From: JAFLCM01 sp964510955
GTDB taxonomy: Bacteria > Planctomycetota > Phycisphaerae > Phycisphaerales > UBA1924
Length of the DNA stretch: 64,000 bases
Direction of reading: 5' to 3'
Assembly: GCA_964510955.1 (NCBI GenBank)
Contig: CAZEDW010000004.1
Location: forward strand, 93,116-157,115
The first letter of the stretch is position 1; each line of letters opens with the position of its first letter. The notes below the pieces were generated by a model. That model did not search any database. It was not told the DNA's origin and worked only from the letters and a program-made list of their open reading frames with translations. This document shows, piece by piece, positions 1 through 8,746 of the stretch. Position numbers and translations under genes: made by a program.

Positions 1-71
1 GTGAGCGATGCCGAGAGTTGTCGCCTGACCCCCATGCCCCCGCACGCCGCGGGGTGACCAGGAGGTTCGAT

Positions 72-1526
72 ATGCCCACCCTCTCGAAAATCGTCATGGT
101 GCTCTCCGTGCGCGCTCTGCCCGTTGTTCTGGCCGCCGGCTCGTCGCTGCTGGCCGTGCCGCCTGCCCATGGCGCCCCGATCACGTGGACGGCGGCCGTC
201 AATGGGCAGTGGAAGGATGACGGCAAGTGGACCCCGAACGGGGCCCCCAACAGCGATACCGCCGATGCCACCATCGCCAAGGCCGCGACGGTGACGATGA
301 ACGGCGAAGTCACCGTCAACACGCTGACGCTCGACGACCCGGGGGCGAAGCTGGTCGGCAACGGCACACTCAAGATGAAGGACACCACGCTGCTCAAGCA
401 GGGCAACATCCTCTGGAAGGACTCCACCTTCGAAGGCATCGGCGCGAACCGAAAGGTCGAGGTCCGGGACGCGGGCACGCTGGACCTGGTCTCCACGAAC
501 AAGTTCGTCAAGAGCTACCTCTTCAGCCTGGGCACCACGAACATCAAGGCGGTCAAGATCGGCACCAACAACGTCCCCGCCAAGGTGGACATGGACAACT
601 CGTTCAACAACTACGGCCCCCTCACCTTCACCTCGGAGGTGCCCGGCGACGTTGAGCTGAACTTCGCAACCGGCAAGCAGCTCGTGAACGGCAACGGCGG
701 CGACGTGAAGTTCGAGGCGGGCATGGGGGGCAAGCGCACCATCAACGGCGGGGTGCTCAACTACCGCCTCATGAGCTTCAACACGCCCACGACGATCAAC
801 GGACCGTTCGAGAACAGGGCGGTGATTGACTACGACGGAAACAAGGTCTCGGTGAACGCCGACACCACCGTTGGGACCGCCGACAGCACCTCGTCCAACG
901 CCGGAGTGATCGAGATCGCCAAGGACAAGCGGCTCATCGTCAAGGGAAAGCTGAACAACCTCGCGGCGGTTGCCAGCCCCACAAACAACCCTGAGGGCGT
1001 CATCCGCGGCGCCGGCACGCTGGTGATGCCGAACGACAAGCTGAGCGATAAGGGCAAGATCACCTGCAAGCGGGCCCAGAGCCTCTTCGCCATGACCGGC
1101 GACACCGGCACTCCCGGGGAGCCCGACCCCGTCCTGACGATCGAGGGCGACTACGAGAAGTCGGGCGGCACGCTGGAGGTCGCCATCACCGGCCTTTCCT
1201 CGTACAGCTATGAGGTGCCTCGGATCGACGTGCAGGGGCATGCCGAGATTCTGGGCGGCGACCTGGCCGTATTGTTCGCCGGCCCGCTGCCGGGACTCGG
1301 GGCCAAGTTCTGCGTCATGACTTCGTCGCAGCCCGTTTCGGGAGCGTTCGCTTCGTCGACGGTGCAGGCCGGCGACGTGGTGTTCGGCGTGCACTACAAC
1401 GACCCGGACAACCTGTTCAATCCCTGCAACGTCACGCTCGAGGTGCTGTCGGTGCCCGCGCCGGGCACGGCGATGCTCATGGGGCTGGCGGGCTGTTTGG
1501 CAGTGAGCCGGCGGCGATCCGCCTGA
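72..1526 (+). CDS. PEP-CTERM-like secreted surface protein
   Basis: Secreted protein of 484 residues. The start is the ATG preceded by AGGAGG at 60-65; a longer frame opens upstream but lacks this site. An N-terminal signal peptide ends near PAHGAP. The body is rich in Gly, Thr, Asn and Val with repeated short strands (for example TWTAAVNGQWKDDGKW near the start), as in autotransporter-like or beta-helix passenger regions. The C-terminus has the exosortase-substrate layout: VPAPGTAMLMGLAG, a hydrophobic stretch, then a basic tail SRRRSA. The canonical motif is VPEPG; here the Glu is Ala. By family knowledge such proteins are cleaved and sorted by an exosortase, but none lies in this window. 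Function beyond surface export is unknown. Sorting-signal call is good, exact role open. Confidence 0.75.
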   Translation: MPTLSKIVMVLSVRALPVVLAAGSSLLAVPPAHGAPITWTAAVNGQWKDDGKWTPNGAPNSDTADATIAKAATVTMNGEVTVNTLTLDDPGAKLVGNGTLKMKDTTLLKQGNILWKDSTFEGIGANRKVEVRDAGTLDLVSTNKFVKSYLFSLGTTNIKAVKIGTNNVPAKVDMDNSFNNYGPLTFTSEVPGDVELNFATGKQLVNGNGGDVKFEAGMGGKRTINGGVLNYRLMSFNTPTTINGPFENRAVIDYDGNKVSVNADTTVGTADSTSSNAGVIEIAKDKRLIVKGKLNNLAAVASPTNNPEGVIRGAGTLVMPNDKLSDKGKITCKRAQSLFAMTGDTGTPGEPDPVLTIEGDYEKSGGTLEVAITGLSSYSYEVPRIDVQGHAEILGGDLAVLFAGPLPGLGAKFCVMTSSQPVSGAFASSTVQAGDVVFGVHYNDPDNLFNPCNVTLEVLSVPAPGTAMLMGLAGCLAVSRRRSA

Positions 1527-1576
1527 ATCGACGGTGACTCCCGACGTCCCGGCACACCAGGCCCCGGTAACCGTGT

Positions 1577-3190
1577 TCATTCCGCCGCAACATGCTCGCC
1601 CTTAGCCGCGGCGGAGCGGCGCATCAGCAGCAGCAGCGGCACCAGCGCGGCCGCCAGCGCCGCGCTGGTCCAGAAAACGTCGAAATACGACAGAGATAAC
1701 GCCTGGCGGTGACGGGCATCGGCCAGGGCCCGCACGCCCATCAGCGAGGCATGGTGGGGATCGCCCGTGGCCCTCAGAAACAGCCCGTGCGCCTGCGCCG
1801 TAAAACGCGCGACCTGCGGCTGCAGCACATCGATGTGCTCCCCCAGCCGCTCGGTGTGAAGCTGTTCGCGGCGCTCCAGAAGCGTCCGTGCGGCAGAGGT
1901 TCCGACGCTGCCGCCCTCGTTACGCAGCAAAGCGAGAAGTCCGACGGCGGCGCCGCGGAGCTCCTTAGGGATGTACATGAACGCCGCTACGTTCAGCGGA
2001 GCGAATACAAACGACAGGCCCAGGATCACCACCACGCGAGGCCACACGACGTGCCATGGGCTGATCGCAAGATTCAGCCGCGACATCCAATAACAACCGG
2101 CGCTCAGCACCACCAACCCGATCCCGATGAGCCAGCGCGCGTCCACACCCCGCCCGAGCACCCCGCCGACGATGAACAAGGCGATCACCGCGAACACCCC
2201 GGCGGGCGAGAGAACCAGGCCCGACGTGGTGGCGTCATATCCGAAAAGCGACTGCAGCAGCCCCGGAAGCTGGGTGGTGTTGGCGTACAGCACGCCGAAC
2301 GTGCAGAAGATCACCAGGCAGCTTGCACGCAGGTTCCGGTCCTTCAGTACCCGGAAGTTGATGAGCGGGTTCTCGATGCGCAGCTCACGGAAGATCAGCC
2401 CGACGAGACACCCGACGAAGAGCACCGACACGGTCTGCACACGCCAGAACGGGTCGCCAAACCAGTCCCACTCCTGGCCTTTACTCAGGATGACCTCCCA
2501 GCACACCATGGTCGCGGCCAGCAGGCACAGCCCGGGGGTGTCAAACCGCGTTCCGGAAGTGCGCATCTCCTGGCGCTGCTCACGGATGTACGCCGGGTCT
2601 GTCACCACGAGCCGGCACAACAGCAGCGCCACGATCCCGACCGGGATGTTGATGTAGAAAATCCAGCGCCAGGAGTAATGGTCTGTGATCCATCCTCCCA
2701 ATGACGGGCCGACGACCGGTGCGAGCAGCGCCGCGACGCCGAAGAGCGTCATCGCGGCGCCCTGGCGGTTGGGCGGGAACGCGTCGAGCAGCACGCCTTG
2801 GCTCGAGGGCTGCAGGCCGCCCCCCGCCAGCCCCTGCAGCACGCGCGCCGCGATGAGCATGCCCAGGCTGCTCGCCATGCCGCACAGCGCCGAGGCGAGC
2901 GTGAAGACCGCGATGGAACCCAGGAAGTAGTTCCTCCGGCCCAGAAACGAAGACAGCCACCCCGACATCGGCAGCACGATCGCGTTGGCCGCGAGGTAGC
3001 TGGTGATGACCCACTCGCTGTCGCTCGCCGGCGCCGACAGGCCGCCCGCCATGTAGCGCAGTGCTACGTTGGCGATCGTCGTGTCCAGCACCTCCATAAA
3101 GGTCGGGATTACCACGGCGGCCGCGACGATCCACGGGTTGATCGCCCTCGACGCCGCGGGGGCCCGCACGGTGACGCCCGGGGCGCTCAC
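1577..3190 (-). CDS. MFS multidrug efflux transporter, DHA2/EmrB type
   Basis: Inner-membrane drug:proton antiporter of 537 residues, the usual size for 14-helix DHA2 transporters. The first helix carries the EmrB signature MEVLDTTIANVAL, followed by the WVITSYLAANAIVLPMSGWL segment and the loop GRRNYF (motif A). GPSLGGWITDHYSWRWIFYI is the typical motif-C region. The gene overlaps the end of the upstream membrane-fusion gene by 4 bp (ATGA), so both are translationally coupled and form an EmrAB-type pump. The outer-membrane partner is not adjacent; the nearest TolC-like gene is 35 kb away. Substrate cannot be deduced. No regulator sits next to the pair. Confidence 0.9.
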   Translation of the reverse strand: MSAPGVTVRAPAASRAINPWIVAAAVVIPTFMEVLDTTIANVALRYMAGGLSAPASDSEWVITSYLAANAIVLPMSGWLSSFLGRRNYFLGSIAVFTLASALCGMASSLGMLIAARVLQGLAGGGLQPSSQGVLLDAFPPNRQGAAMTLFGVAALLAPVVGPSLGGWITDHYSWRWIFYINIPVGIVALLLCRLVVTDPAYIREQRQEMRTSGTRFDTPGLCLLAATMVCWEVILSKGQEWDWFGDPFWRVQTVSVLFVGCLVGLIFRELRIENPLINFRVLKDRNLRASCLVIFCTFGVLYANTTQLPGLLQSLFGYDATTSGLVLSPAGVFAVIALFIVGGVLGRGVDARWLIGIGLVVLSAGCYWMSRLNLAISPWHVVWPRVVVILGLSFVFAPLNVAAFMYIPKELRGAAVGLLALLRNEGGSVGTSAARTLLERREQLHTERLGEHIDVLQPQVARFTAQAHGLFLRATGDPHHASLMGVRALADARHRQALSLSYFDVFWTSAALAAALVPLLLLMRRSAAAKGEHVAAE

Positions 3191-4662
3191 CGCTTCGGCT
3201 CCGGGGCCGGCGCACCCGGGTCGCGTTCTGGCACGGGCGGAGCGAGCACCCTCCCCGCGTTCTCGCCCGCGGGTGTGGCTCGGATGTCCACGCGGGGTGT
3301 CACCGAAAGACCCGTGAACAGCGGGTACTCGTCCGGGTTGTAGCCGATCAGCTCGATGCGCACCGGCAGCCGCTGCACGACCTTGACGAAGTTGCCCGTG
3401 GCGTTCTCCGGCGGAAGCAGCGCCAGCGTGGACCCCGTGCCCATCGTGAACCCGCTCACGCGACCCGAAAACGTGCGGCGAGTCCCGTACATGTCGGTCT
3501 CGATATCGACGGGCTGGCCGATGCGCAGGTCAACGAGCTGCGTCTCCTTGAAGTTGGCGTCCACCCAGATGTCCGTGAGAGAGCGGATGGTCATGAGCGC
3601 CTGGCCGACGACCACGTTGTTGCCCGGGTAAGCCTCGCGCCGAGCGATCACGCCGTCGATCTCCGAACGGATGTCGCAGTACGACAGGTCGAGCTGGGCC
3701 TGCTCCAGATCACGCTGCGCCTGCACAAGACGAGCCCGTGCCTGAAGCATTGCGGGGGCTTGCTCGCGGAGCTTCTCGTAAATGCGGTCGATGTTGCCGT
3801 CGGGATCGCGCCGGTAGAACTCGGCGATCATCTCACGAGGCGATGCGCTCCAGGAACTGGTGGTGACGCCGAACTCCGACGCGGCCCGGATGAGCTCCGC
3901 CTGCGCTTCCCGCACCGTCGAGAAACTCTGGCTTAGGTCCGACGGCACCTCGGCGAGCTCGCCGCTCTCGGGCCGCGCCGGCAGCCCCAGCAGCACCCGC
4001 ACCTGGTACACCTCCTGCAGCGATTGCTCGACCTGTGCGTCGGCGACCTGCAGCGCCTCCTTCCTCCGGTCGAGGTCCTCGCTCGAGATGGCGCCGCTGG
4101 TGACCAGGGGGGCCCCGCGCTCGAGATCCGCCTTCGCCTTCGAGGCGTTCGCCTGCCGCGCGCGCAGCGTGGCGATCTTTGATTTCAGCAGCGCGACCTG
4201 GTTGTCCACGTCTTCAACGGCGTGCTCGAGGCGGAATCGCGCGGCGCGCGCCTGAGCTTGACTGGCCCGGACCTTGGCATCGGCGGCCGCAACATCGGCC
4301 CCCGCGGCGTCGACGGACGCCTGCCGTATGTTCACAACCGCGCGGTAAGGCGCGTCGTCCAGCTGCGCAAGCAAGTCTCCCTTGCGCACCCGGTTGTTGT
4401 CCTCGACGAGCACCCGGGAGATCTGGCCCGGAACCCGCGCCGCCGCCAGCGACACGCGACCGTTGACAAACGCATCATCGGTGGAAACCGTGCGGAGCGA
4501 CCGAGCCAAACGCGGCGCACCCCAGAACACCCCGGCGGCGATCAGGCTCAGCACCACCACCCAGCGCCACGGATGTGCTCGCCGAGCACCGCCCAACCCG
4601 GCAGCCGCAGGGGGCTTGGTCGGCGGGTCTGCCTGCTGAACCGGCGGCGTCGCGATTGCCAT
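3187..4662 (-). CDS. HlyD/EmrA-family membrane fusion protein
   Basis: Periplasmic adaptor of 491 residues linking the MFS transporter to an outer-membrane channel. A single N-terminal membrane helix (WVVVLSLIAAGVFWGAP) is followed by the lipoyl/barrel-sandwich half motif VSTDDAFVNGRVSLAA and VPGQISRVLVEDNNRVRKGD, which is typical of EmrA. A long alpha-helical hairpin comes next, then the second half motif (SYCDIRSEIDGVIARREAYPGNNV). The hairpin is longer than in E. coli EmrA, making the protein about 100 residues longer. The C-terminus is Pro-rich. It is first gene of a two-gene operon with the MFS gene (4-bp overlap). Confidence 0.9.
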   Translation of the reverse strand: MAIATPPVQQADPPTKPPAAAGLGGARRAHPWRWVVVLSLIAAGVFWGAPRLARSLRTVSTDDAFVNGRVSLAAARVPGQISRVLVEDNNRVRKGDLLAQLDDAPYRAVVNIRQASVDAAGADVAAADAKVRASQAQARAARFRLEHAVEDVDNQVALLKSKIATLRARQANASKAKADLERGAPLVTSGAISSEDLDRRKEALQVADAQVEQSLQEVYQVRVLLGLPARPESGELAEVPSDLSQSFSTVREAQAELIRAASEFGVTTSSWSASPREMIAEFYRRDPDGNIDRIYEKLREQAPAMLQARARLVQAQRDLEQAQLDLSYCDIRSEIDGVIARREAYPGNNVVVGQALMTIRSLTDIWVDANFKETQLVDLRIGQPVDIETDMYGTRRTFSGRVSGFTMGTGSTLALLPPENATGNFVKVVQRLPVRIELIGYNPDEYPLFTGLSVTPRVDIRATPAGENAGRVLAPPVPERDPGAPAPEPKR

Positions 4663-4727
4663 GGCTCCTCCGGGGCTACCCCGCTCGCCCGCCGGAAGGG
4701 TAGCACAAAGCGGACACGGGGGTCCGG

Positions 4728-5312
4728 TTATGCCCGTGCGCCCGCCCGATCGGCCGCTCTCTCAGCGGGATTCGGCCTTGAACGCGCCCTAAGACAACCG
4801 GCCAGCGCCCCGGCGCGGTAATCAAAGATCCGCTCGACATCACGCCGGACCATCAGCGGGTTCACCAGCCAGTGCAGCGGCGCCCGGTACTCGACGTGGT
4901 CGACGACCACTGTGCCGCCCGAAGCCAGTTCTTCAAAGCGGTGCTCGTGGTGCCACCAGCGGTAGGGGCCCTTGATCTGGAGATCGACAAACCGGGCTGC
5001 GCGACGGGGGCCCTCGGCGGCGGGGGTGGGGCCGGTGGCGGGGCCGGGGGCGGGGCCGGGGGGCTCCCACGTGATAATCTCCGTCCGCCAGCGCATCGGC
5101 AGCCCGCGCACCGTGATCCGGTAGTCGATCAGGGCGCCGACGTGCATGGGGATCGGGCGCGGGGTGAGTATCTTGAAGCTCAGCCACGATGGTGTGAGCT
5201 TCTCCAGGTTCCCCGCGTCAGCGAAGAACGCGAAAGCCTCATCGAGGCCGAACGGCACGGTCGTTTCCCGGTGAATCGTCGAGAAGCTCTTGGGACGGGT
5301 TCGGGTGCTCAT
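4728..5312 (-). CDS. SRPBCC-fold ligand-binding protein
   Basis: Protein of 194 residues from the MSTRTRPK start; 12 further residues would be possible from an upstream in-frame start. The fold is recognised from the polyketide cyclase/START-like pattern: FGLDEAFAFFADAGNLEKLTP, GALIDYRITVRGLPMRW, then GPYRWWHHEHRFEEL and the C-terminal helix that closes the cavity. Members bind a hydrophobic ligand or act as cyclase-like enzymes; no ligand can be named. Odd feature: a Pro/Gly/Ala low-complexity insert (PGPAPGPATGPTPAAEG) encoded by a GC-rich repeat sits between the strand ending WEPP and the strand starting FVDLQIKGPY. The gene is divergent from rnpA. Confidence 0.7.
   Translation of the reverse strand: MSTRTRPKSFSTIHRETTVPFGLDEAFAFFADAGNLEKLTPSWLSFKILTPRPIPMHVGALIDYRITVRGLPMRWRTEIITWEPPGPAPGPATGPTPAAEGPRRAARFVDLQIKGPYRWWHHEHRFEELASGGTVVVDHVEYRAPLHWLVNPLMVRRDVERIFDYRAGALAGCLRARSRPNPAERAADRAGARA
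5018..5070. repeat. GC-rich imperfect tandem repeat inside SRPBCC gene
   Basis: The plus strand shows iterations of ggggccgg(t/g)ggcg units that encode the Pro-Gly-Ala insert of the SRPBCC protein. Such runs are prone to slippage, so length variation between strains is likely. Confidence 0.6.
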
Positions 5313-5398
5313 GATGGTGGTATTCGGTGCGCGGCTACAGCTCTGCAAACGCAGACAGGTGATCGTTCGTTCGTGCCGTCACGGGCTTAGGATTCACC

Positions 5399-5893
5399 GT
5401 GACGCCCAGCGGCAAGGATAAGAGCCGGCCCACCGGACCCTCGCGCGAGGTTGATGCCGCCTCCGCCGAGCGCGGGGCGGCGACCCTGCGATTCCGGCGC
5501 AGCCGGCGGCTCACGAACGCGCGCCAGTTCCAGGCGGTCTACGCGGGCAAGGTGCGCGGATCGGCGGGGCCCATTACTGCCTTCGCCCTGCCCAACGGCC
5601 TCGCCCACTGCCGGCTGGGCCTCAGCGTGGGACGCCGGGTCGGCGGCGCCGTGAAGCGAAACGCCGTCAAGCGGCGGCTCCGCGAGGCGTTCCGGCTGCT
5701 GCAGCCGAGCCTCGCGGCGGGCGGCTCGCCGGGGCTCGACCTGGTCATCAACGTCGCGCCGCACGAGCTTCTGAAGATGCAGGATTACCGCGAACTGCTG
5801 GGTCGCTGCACCGAGCATGTCCGCCGGGTGTTTTCGAAGCGCATAGGACGCCGCCGCGACGAGCCGGCCGAGGCAGACGAGGTTGGGCCATGA
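5399..5893 (+). CDS. rnpA: Ribonuclease P protein component
   Basis: Protein subunit of RNase P, which helps the catalytic RNA remove 5' leaders from pre-tRNAs. The reading starts at GTG. After a 35-residue Ser/Arg-rich leader the family core appears: FRRSRRLTNARQFQAVYAGK, then the RNR signature GLSVGRRVGGAVKRNAVKRR followed by LREAFR. The C-terminal part LKMQDYRELLGRCTEHVRRVF is also family-typical. At 164 residues it is longer than the usual 115-130 because of extra residues at both ends. The stop codon overlaps the yidD start by 4 bp. The usual upstream neighbour rpmH is absent. Confidence 0.95.
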   Translation: MTPSGKDKSRPTGPSREVDAASAERGAATLRFRRSRRLTNARQFQAVYAGKVRGSAGPITAFALPNGLAHCRLGLSVGRRVGGAVKRNAVKRRLREAFRLLQPSLAAGGSPGLDLVINVAPHELLKMQDYRELLGRCTEHVRRVFSKRIGRRRDEPAEADEVGP

Positions 5894-6201
5894 ACGCACC
5901 GAGCACGGATCCCCGGCCCTCGTCGCGCTGGCTCTGGGTCAATCTCCCGGCGCTAGCAGTGATCGGCGCCTACCGGCTGTGCCTCGCGCCGCTGATGAGC
6001 GGGCACTGCCGGTTTCAACCCACGTGCAGCCGGTACGCGTGGGAGGCCTTTTGCACGCTCAACCCGCTCCGCGCCGCCTGGCTGAGCGCCCGGCGGATCG
6101 GGCGCTGTCACCCCTGGGGGGGGAGTGGGTACGACCCGGTACCGACGCCGGGCGAGAGGCCACGAACCGAATCGGCCTCGGCGCATCGAACAGGCGTTTG
6201 A
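5890..6201 (+). CDS. yidD: Membrane protein insertion efficiency factor YidD
   Basis: Small membrane-associated protein of 103 residues that aids YidC-dependent membrane protein insertion. The family pattern is complete: GAYRLCLAPLMSGHCRFQPT, then CSRYAWEAF, then RRIGRCHPWGGSGYDPVP, with the conserved Cys residues. It is translationally coupled to rnpA (ATGA overlap), the common bacterial arrangement. yidC, which often follows, is not present; a TetR gene comes next after 221 bp. That gap holds no ORF I can support, only a weak -10-like TACACT at 6343-6348. Confidence 0.93.
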   Translation: MNAPSTDPRPSSRWLWVNLPALAVIGAYRLCLAPLMSGHCRFQPTCSRYAWEAFCTLNPLRAAWLSARRIGRCHPWGGSGYDPVPTPGERPRTESASAHRTGV

Positions 6202-6422
6202 ATGCGCAGGAACTGCTCGGCTGGCAGCCAAGTCGGAGCCTGTTCGCACGATCACCCCCGAACGCATCCCAATCCGCGCGTATTCGCATGATTTTCGCGC
6301 TTGATGGGTCAACCCCCAGCGGACTTCGGGCGAATGTTAGCGTACACTGAACCACTCGACGGGACGCCCGTGGGGGCTCCCGGCGAGGCGTCCCCGCACC
6401 TCCGCCTTCGGCCAGGTCTGCC

Positions 6423-7091
6423 ATGACCCGACTCCCCAAGGCCCAGCGCCGCGAGCAGCTTCTCGACACCGCGGTGTCGCTGTTCGCGCACCGGGGCTTC
6501 GGGGGATCAACGACCGCCGAGCTTGCCAAGGCGGCGGGGGTGACCGAGCCCATTATCTATCGGCACTTCGACAGCAAGAAAGAGCTGTTCATTGCGGTCA
6601 TCGACCGCGCCGGCGAGCAGACGATCTCGATGTGGGACCGCCAGCTCCGCGGCTCGCGCGACGCCGCTCAGCGGCTTCGCCGGCTGATCGGGGCGAACCC
6701 CATGGTCCGCGACCGCGGGCGCGGCATCTACCGCGTCATCGTGCAGGCCATGATGGAGATCCAGGACCCCGACATCCTGGCCGCCCTGCAGCGGCATATC
6801 TCGACGCTCCACGAGTTCGTCACCCGCGAGGTACGTAAGGCGCAGGACGCCGGGTATGTGTCCAAGGCGTTCAGCCCGGAGATCACGGCGTGGACCCTGA
6901 TGCACCTGGGCATGGGCTACGGGATCCTTGCGCCGCTGGGACTGACCCACCACGCCGAGGATGAGCGGGGGGTGCGGGTGCGCGACGTTGTGGCGCGGCT
7001 GATGCTCGGGCCGAGGGCCGATGAGCCCGGCAACGACGACGACAACAACCACGGGCTCGGGCGGGGGGACGGGGATCAGCCGCCGGAGTAA
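6423..7091 (+). CDS. TetR/AcrR-family transcriptional regulator
   Basis: Repressor-type regulator of 222 residues. The N-terminal helix-turn-helix is clear: QRREQLLDTAVSLFAHRGFG, then STTAELAKAAGVTEPIIYRH, then FDSKKELF. The C-terminal ligand-binding domain (residues 60-195) is not recognisable to a specific subfamily. A low-complexity acidic/His tail follows (DEPGNDDDNNHG). The gene stands alone between yidD and hicA; its target is not evident, though it could regulate itself. No clear operator palindrome was seen in the 221-bp upstream gap. Confidence 0.9.
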   Translation: MTRLPKAQRREQLLDTAVSLFAHRGFGGSTTAELAKAAGVTEPIIYRHFDSKKELFIAVIDRAGEQTISMWDRQLRGSRDAAQRLRRLIGANPMVRDRGRGIYRVIVQAMMEIQDPDILAALQRHISTLHEFVTREVRKAQDAGYVSKAFSPEITAWTLMHLGMGYGILAPLGLTHHAEDERGVRVRDVVARLMLGPRADEPGNDDDNNHGLGRGDGDQPPE

Positions 7092-7101
7092 TCTCAAGGC
7101 C

Positions 7102-7356
7102 ATGTCACGCCGCGACAAGCTGCTCGAGCGTGTGCTGCTGGGATTCTCGGACGATGCGATCCGGTTCGATGACCTCCTGCGCCTGGTTCGGGCGCTAGGC
7201 TTTGATGAGCGAACGAGAGGAAGCCATCACATTTTCACGATGGAAGGCATCGCGGAGATCATCAACCTGCAGCCCAAGGGCGCAATGGCCAAGGCGTATC
7301 AGGTGAAACAAGTGAGACAGATCGTGCAGAAATACGGACTCGGGAGCGAAGCTTGA
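7102..7356 (+). CDS. hicA: HicA-family mRNA interferase toxin
   Basis: Toxin of a type II toxin-antitoxin pair; the dsRBD-like fold cleaves mRNA. I chose ATG 7102 (84 residues) because the longer frame overlaps the TetR gene and adds only a low-complexity Thr/Gly stretch. The family pattern is present: a short N-terminal helix, LLRLVRALGFDERTRGSHHIF with the catalytic His in GSHHIF, and the end helix AYQVKQVRQIVQKYGL. The stop overlaps the antitoxin start by 4 bp. It carries more A/T-ending codons than its neighbours, which suggests later acquisition. Confidence 0.85.
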   Translation: MSRRDKLLERVLLGFSDDAIRFDDLLRLVRALGFDERTRGSHHIFTMEGIAEIINLQPKGAMAKAYQVKQVRQIVQKYGLGSEA

Positions 7357-7559
7357 AGTACGAGATCATTATCTACTGGTCCAAGCAGGACAACGCTTTC
7401 ATCGCCGAGGTTCCGGAACTCCCCGGCTGCATGGCGGACGGCAAGACGCACGAGGCGGCGCTGAAAGCGGTTGCCCGCGTGGCGCGGGAGTGGATCGAGA
7501 CGGCGGAGGAGCTCGGACGCACCATCCCGACGCCGCGCGGGCGGCTCAACTACGCCTGA
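7353..7559 (+). CDS. hicB: HicB-family antitoxin
   Basis: Antitoxin of 68 residues starting at TTG and overlapping the hicA stop (TTGA). The partial RNase-H-like HicB domain is recognised by YEIIIYWSKQDNAFIAEVPE followed by LPGCMADGKTHEAALKAV. The protein ends soon after this domain with PTPRGRLNYA and has no DNA-binding tail, as in short HicB forms. It should neutralise HicA by direct binding; autoregulation would need another domain or the complex. Confidence 0.88.
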   Translation: MKYEIIIYWSKQDNAFIAEVPELPGCMADGKTHEAALKAVARVAREWIETAEELGRTIPTPRGRLNYA

Positions 7560-7594
7560 TTCACAACCGGCGGCGCTGATACTCTCCCCGCCCC

Positions 7595-8683
7595 ATGACC
7601 GCTCCCGCCGCCCAACCCGCCTTCCCCACCCGCGTCCTCACCGGCGACACCCCCACCGGTCGCCTGCACCTGGGCCACTATGTCGGCTCCATCGAGAACC
7701 GCCTGGCGCTGCAGGAGAAGCACGAGTGCTTCTTCCTCATCGCCAACATGCACGCTTTCACCACGCGGGCCGACAAGCCCGCGGAGATCAGGGCCGACAC
7801 CATCGAGATCGTCAAGGACTGGCTGGCGGCGGGCATCGACCCGCGCCGCTCGGCGATCTTCCTGCAGACCGAGGTGCCGGCCATCGCCGAGCTGACGTGG
7901 TTCTTCGCCATGCTCATCCCCTTCAACAAGGTGATGCGCAACCCGACGCTCAAGACCGAGATCGAGACCAAGGGGCTCGGGGATACGTATCCCTTCGGGT
8001 TCCCGATGTACGCCGTGGGGCAGTGCGCGGACATCCTGGCGTTCCGCCCGGCGTATGTTCCGGTGGGTGAGGACCAGGTGGCGCACATCGAGATGTGCCG
8101 CGACGTGGCGCTGAAGTTCAACCAGATGTATTGCGGCGTGGGGAACCGGGTGGAGCCCAAGGACCACCCCAGCGCGGGCGGTGTGTTCCCGATCCCCGAG
8201 GCGCTGGTGGGTCGGATCGGGCGCCTGCCGGGCATCGACGGCAAGAACAAGATGTCCAAGAGCCTGGGCAACGCGATCTTCCTGAGCGACCCGGCCAAGG
8301 AAGTCGAGAAGAAGATCGGCAAGATCACCACCGGGCGGCAAAGCCTGACGGAGAAGGGCGATATCACCAACGCCCTTTTCGATTTCGTGCGGGCGTTTGT
8401 TAAGGACGCCGGGCGCGTGGCGGAACTGGAGCGTCGCTACGCGGCGGGGGACAACATCGGCGACGGGCACGTGAAGAAGGAACTCGCCGAGAACATCAAC
8501 GCGCTGCTCGAGCCGATGCGCCAGCGCCGGGCGGAGTTCGAGAAACCGGGCGGGGATGATGTGGTGATCGACATCATCAAGGCGGGGACGGCCCGGGCGA
8601 ACGCCGTGGCGGAGGAGACGCTGGCGATGGCGAAGTCGGCGATGCAGCTGGGGTTTTGGGGGAGGTCTCTCGGCGCTCGATGA
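7595..8683 (+). CDS. trpS: Tryptophanyl-tRNA synthetase
   Basis: Class I aminoacyl-tRNA synthetase charging tRNA-Trp. It has 362 residues, slightly above the bacterial norm. The HIGH-type motif appears as TGRLHLGHYVG and the KMSKS loop as GKNKMSKSLGN. The substrate-site region includes FPMYAVGQCADILAF and VGEDQVAHIEM. The C-terminal anticodon-binding helices are complete (INALLEPMRQRRAEFEK). It follows hicB after 35 bp and is probably transcribed on its own; no clear promoter was seen. Confidence 0.96.
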   Translation: MTAPAAQPAFPTRVLTGDTPTGRLHLGHYVGSIENRLALQEKHECFFLIANMHAFTTRADKPAEIRADTIEIVKDWLAAGIDPRRSAIFLQTEVPAIAELTWFFAMLIPFNKVMRNPTLKTEIETKGLGDTYPFGFPMYAVGQCADILAFRPAYVPVGEDQVAHIEMCRDVALKFNQMYCGVGNRVEPKDHPSAGGVFPIPEALVGRIGRLPGIDGKNKMSKSLGNAIFLSDPAKEVEKKIGKITTGRQSLTEKGDITNALFDFVRAFVKDAGRVAELERRYAAGDNIGDGHVKKELAENINALLEPMRQRRAEFEKPGGDDVVIDIIKAGTARANAVAEETLAMAKSAMQLGFWGRSLGAR

Positions 8684-8746
8684 GGAGGAATTCACCGCCC
8701 GCCGTTGCCGCCAGAACTGCGACGCGGAGGAACTGGAGACTGAGTA

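Noticed and set aside
5399..6201. Chromosome origin near rnpA-yidD
   Set aside because: No dnaA, rpmH or dnaN, and no DnaA-box cluster (TTATCCACA-like words) was seen.
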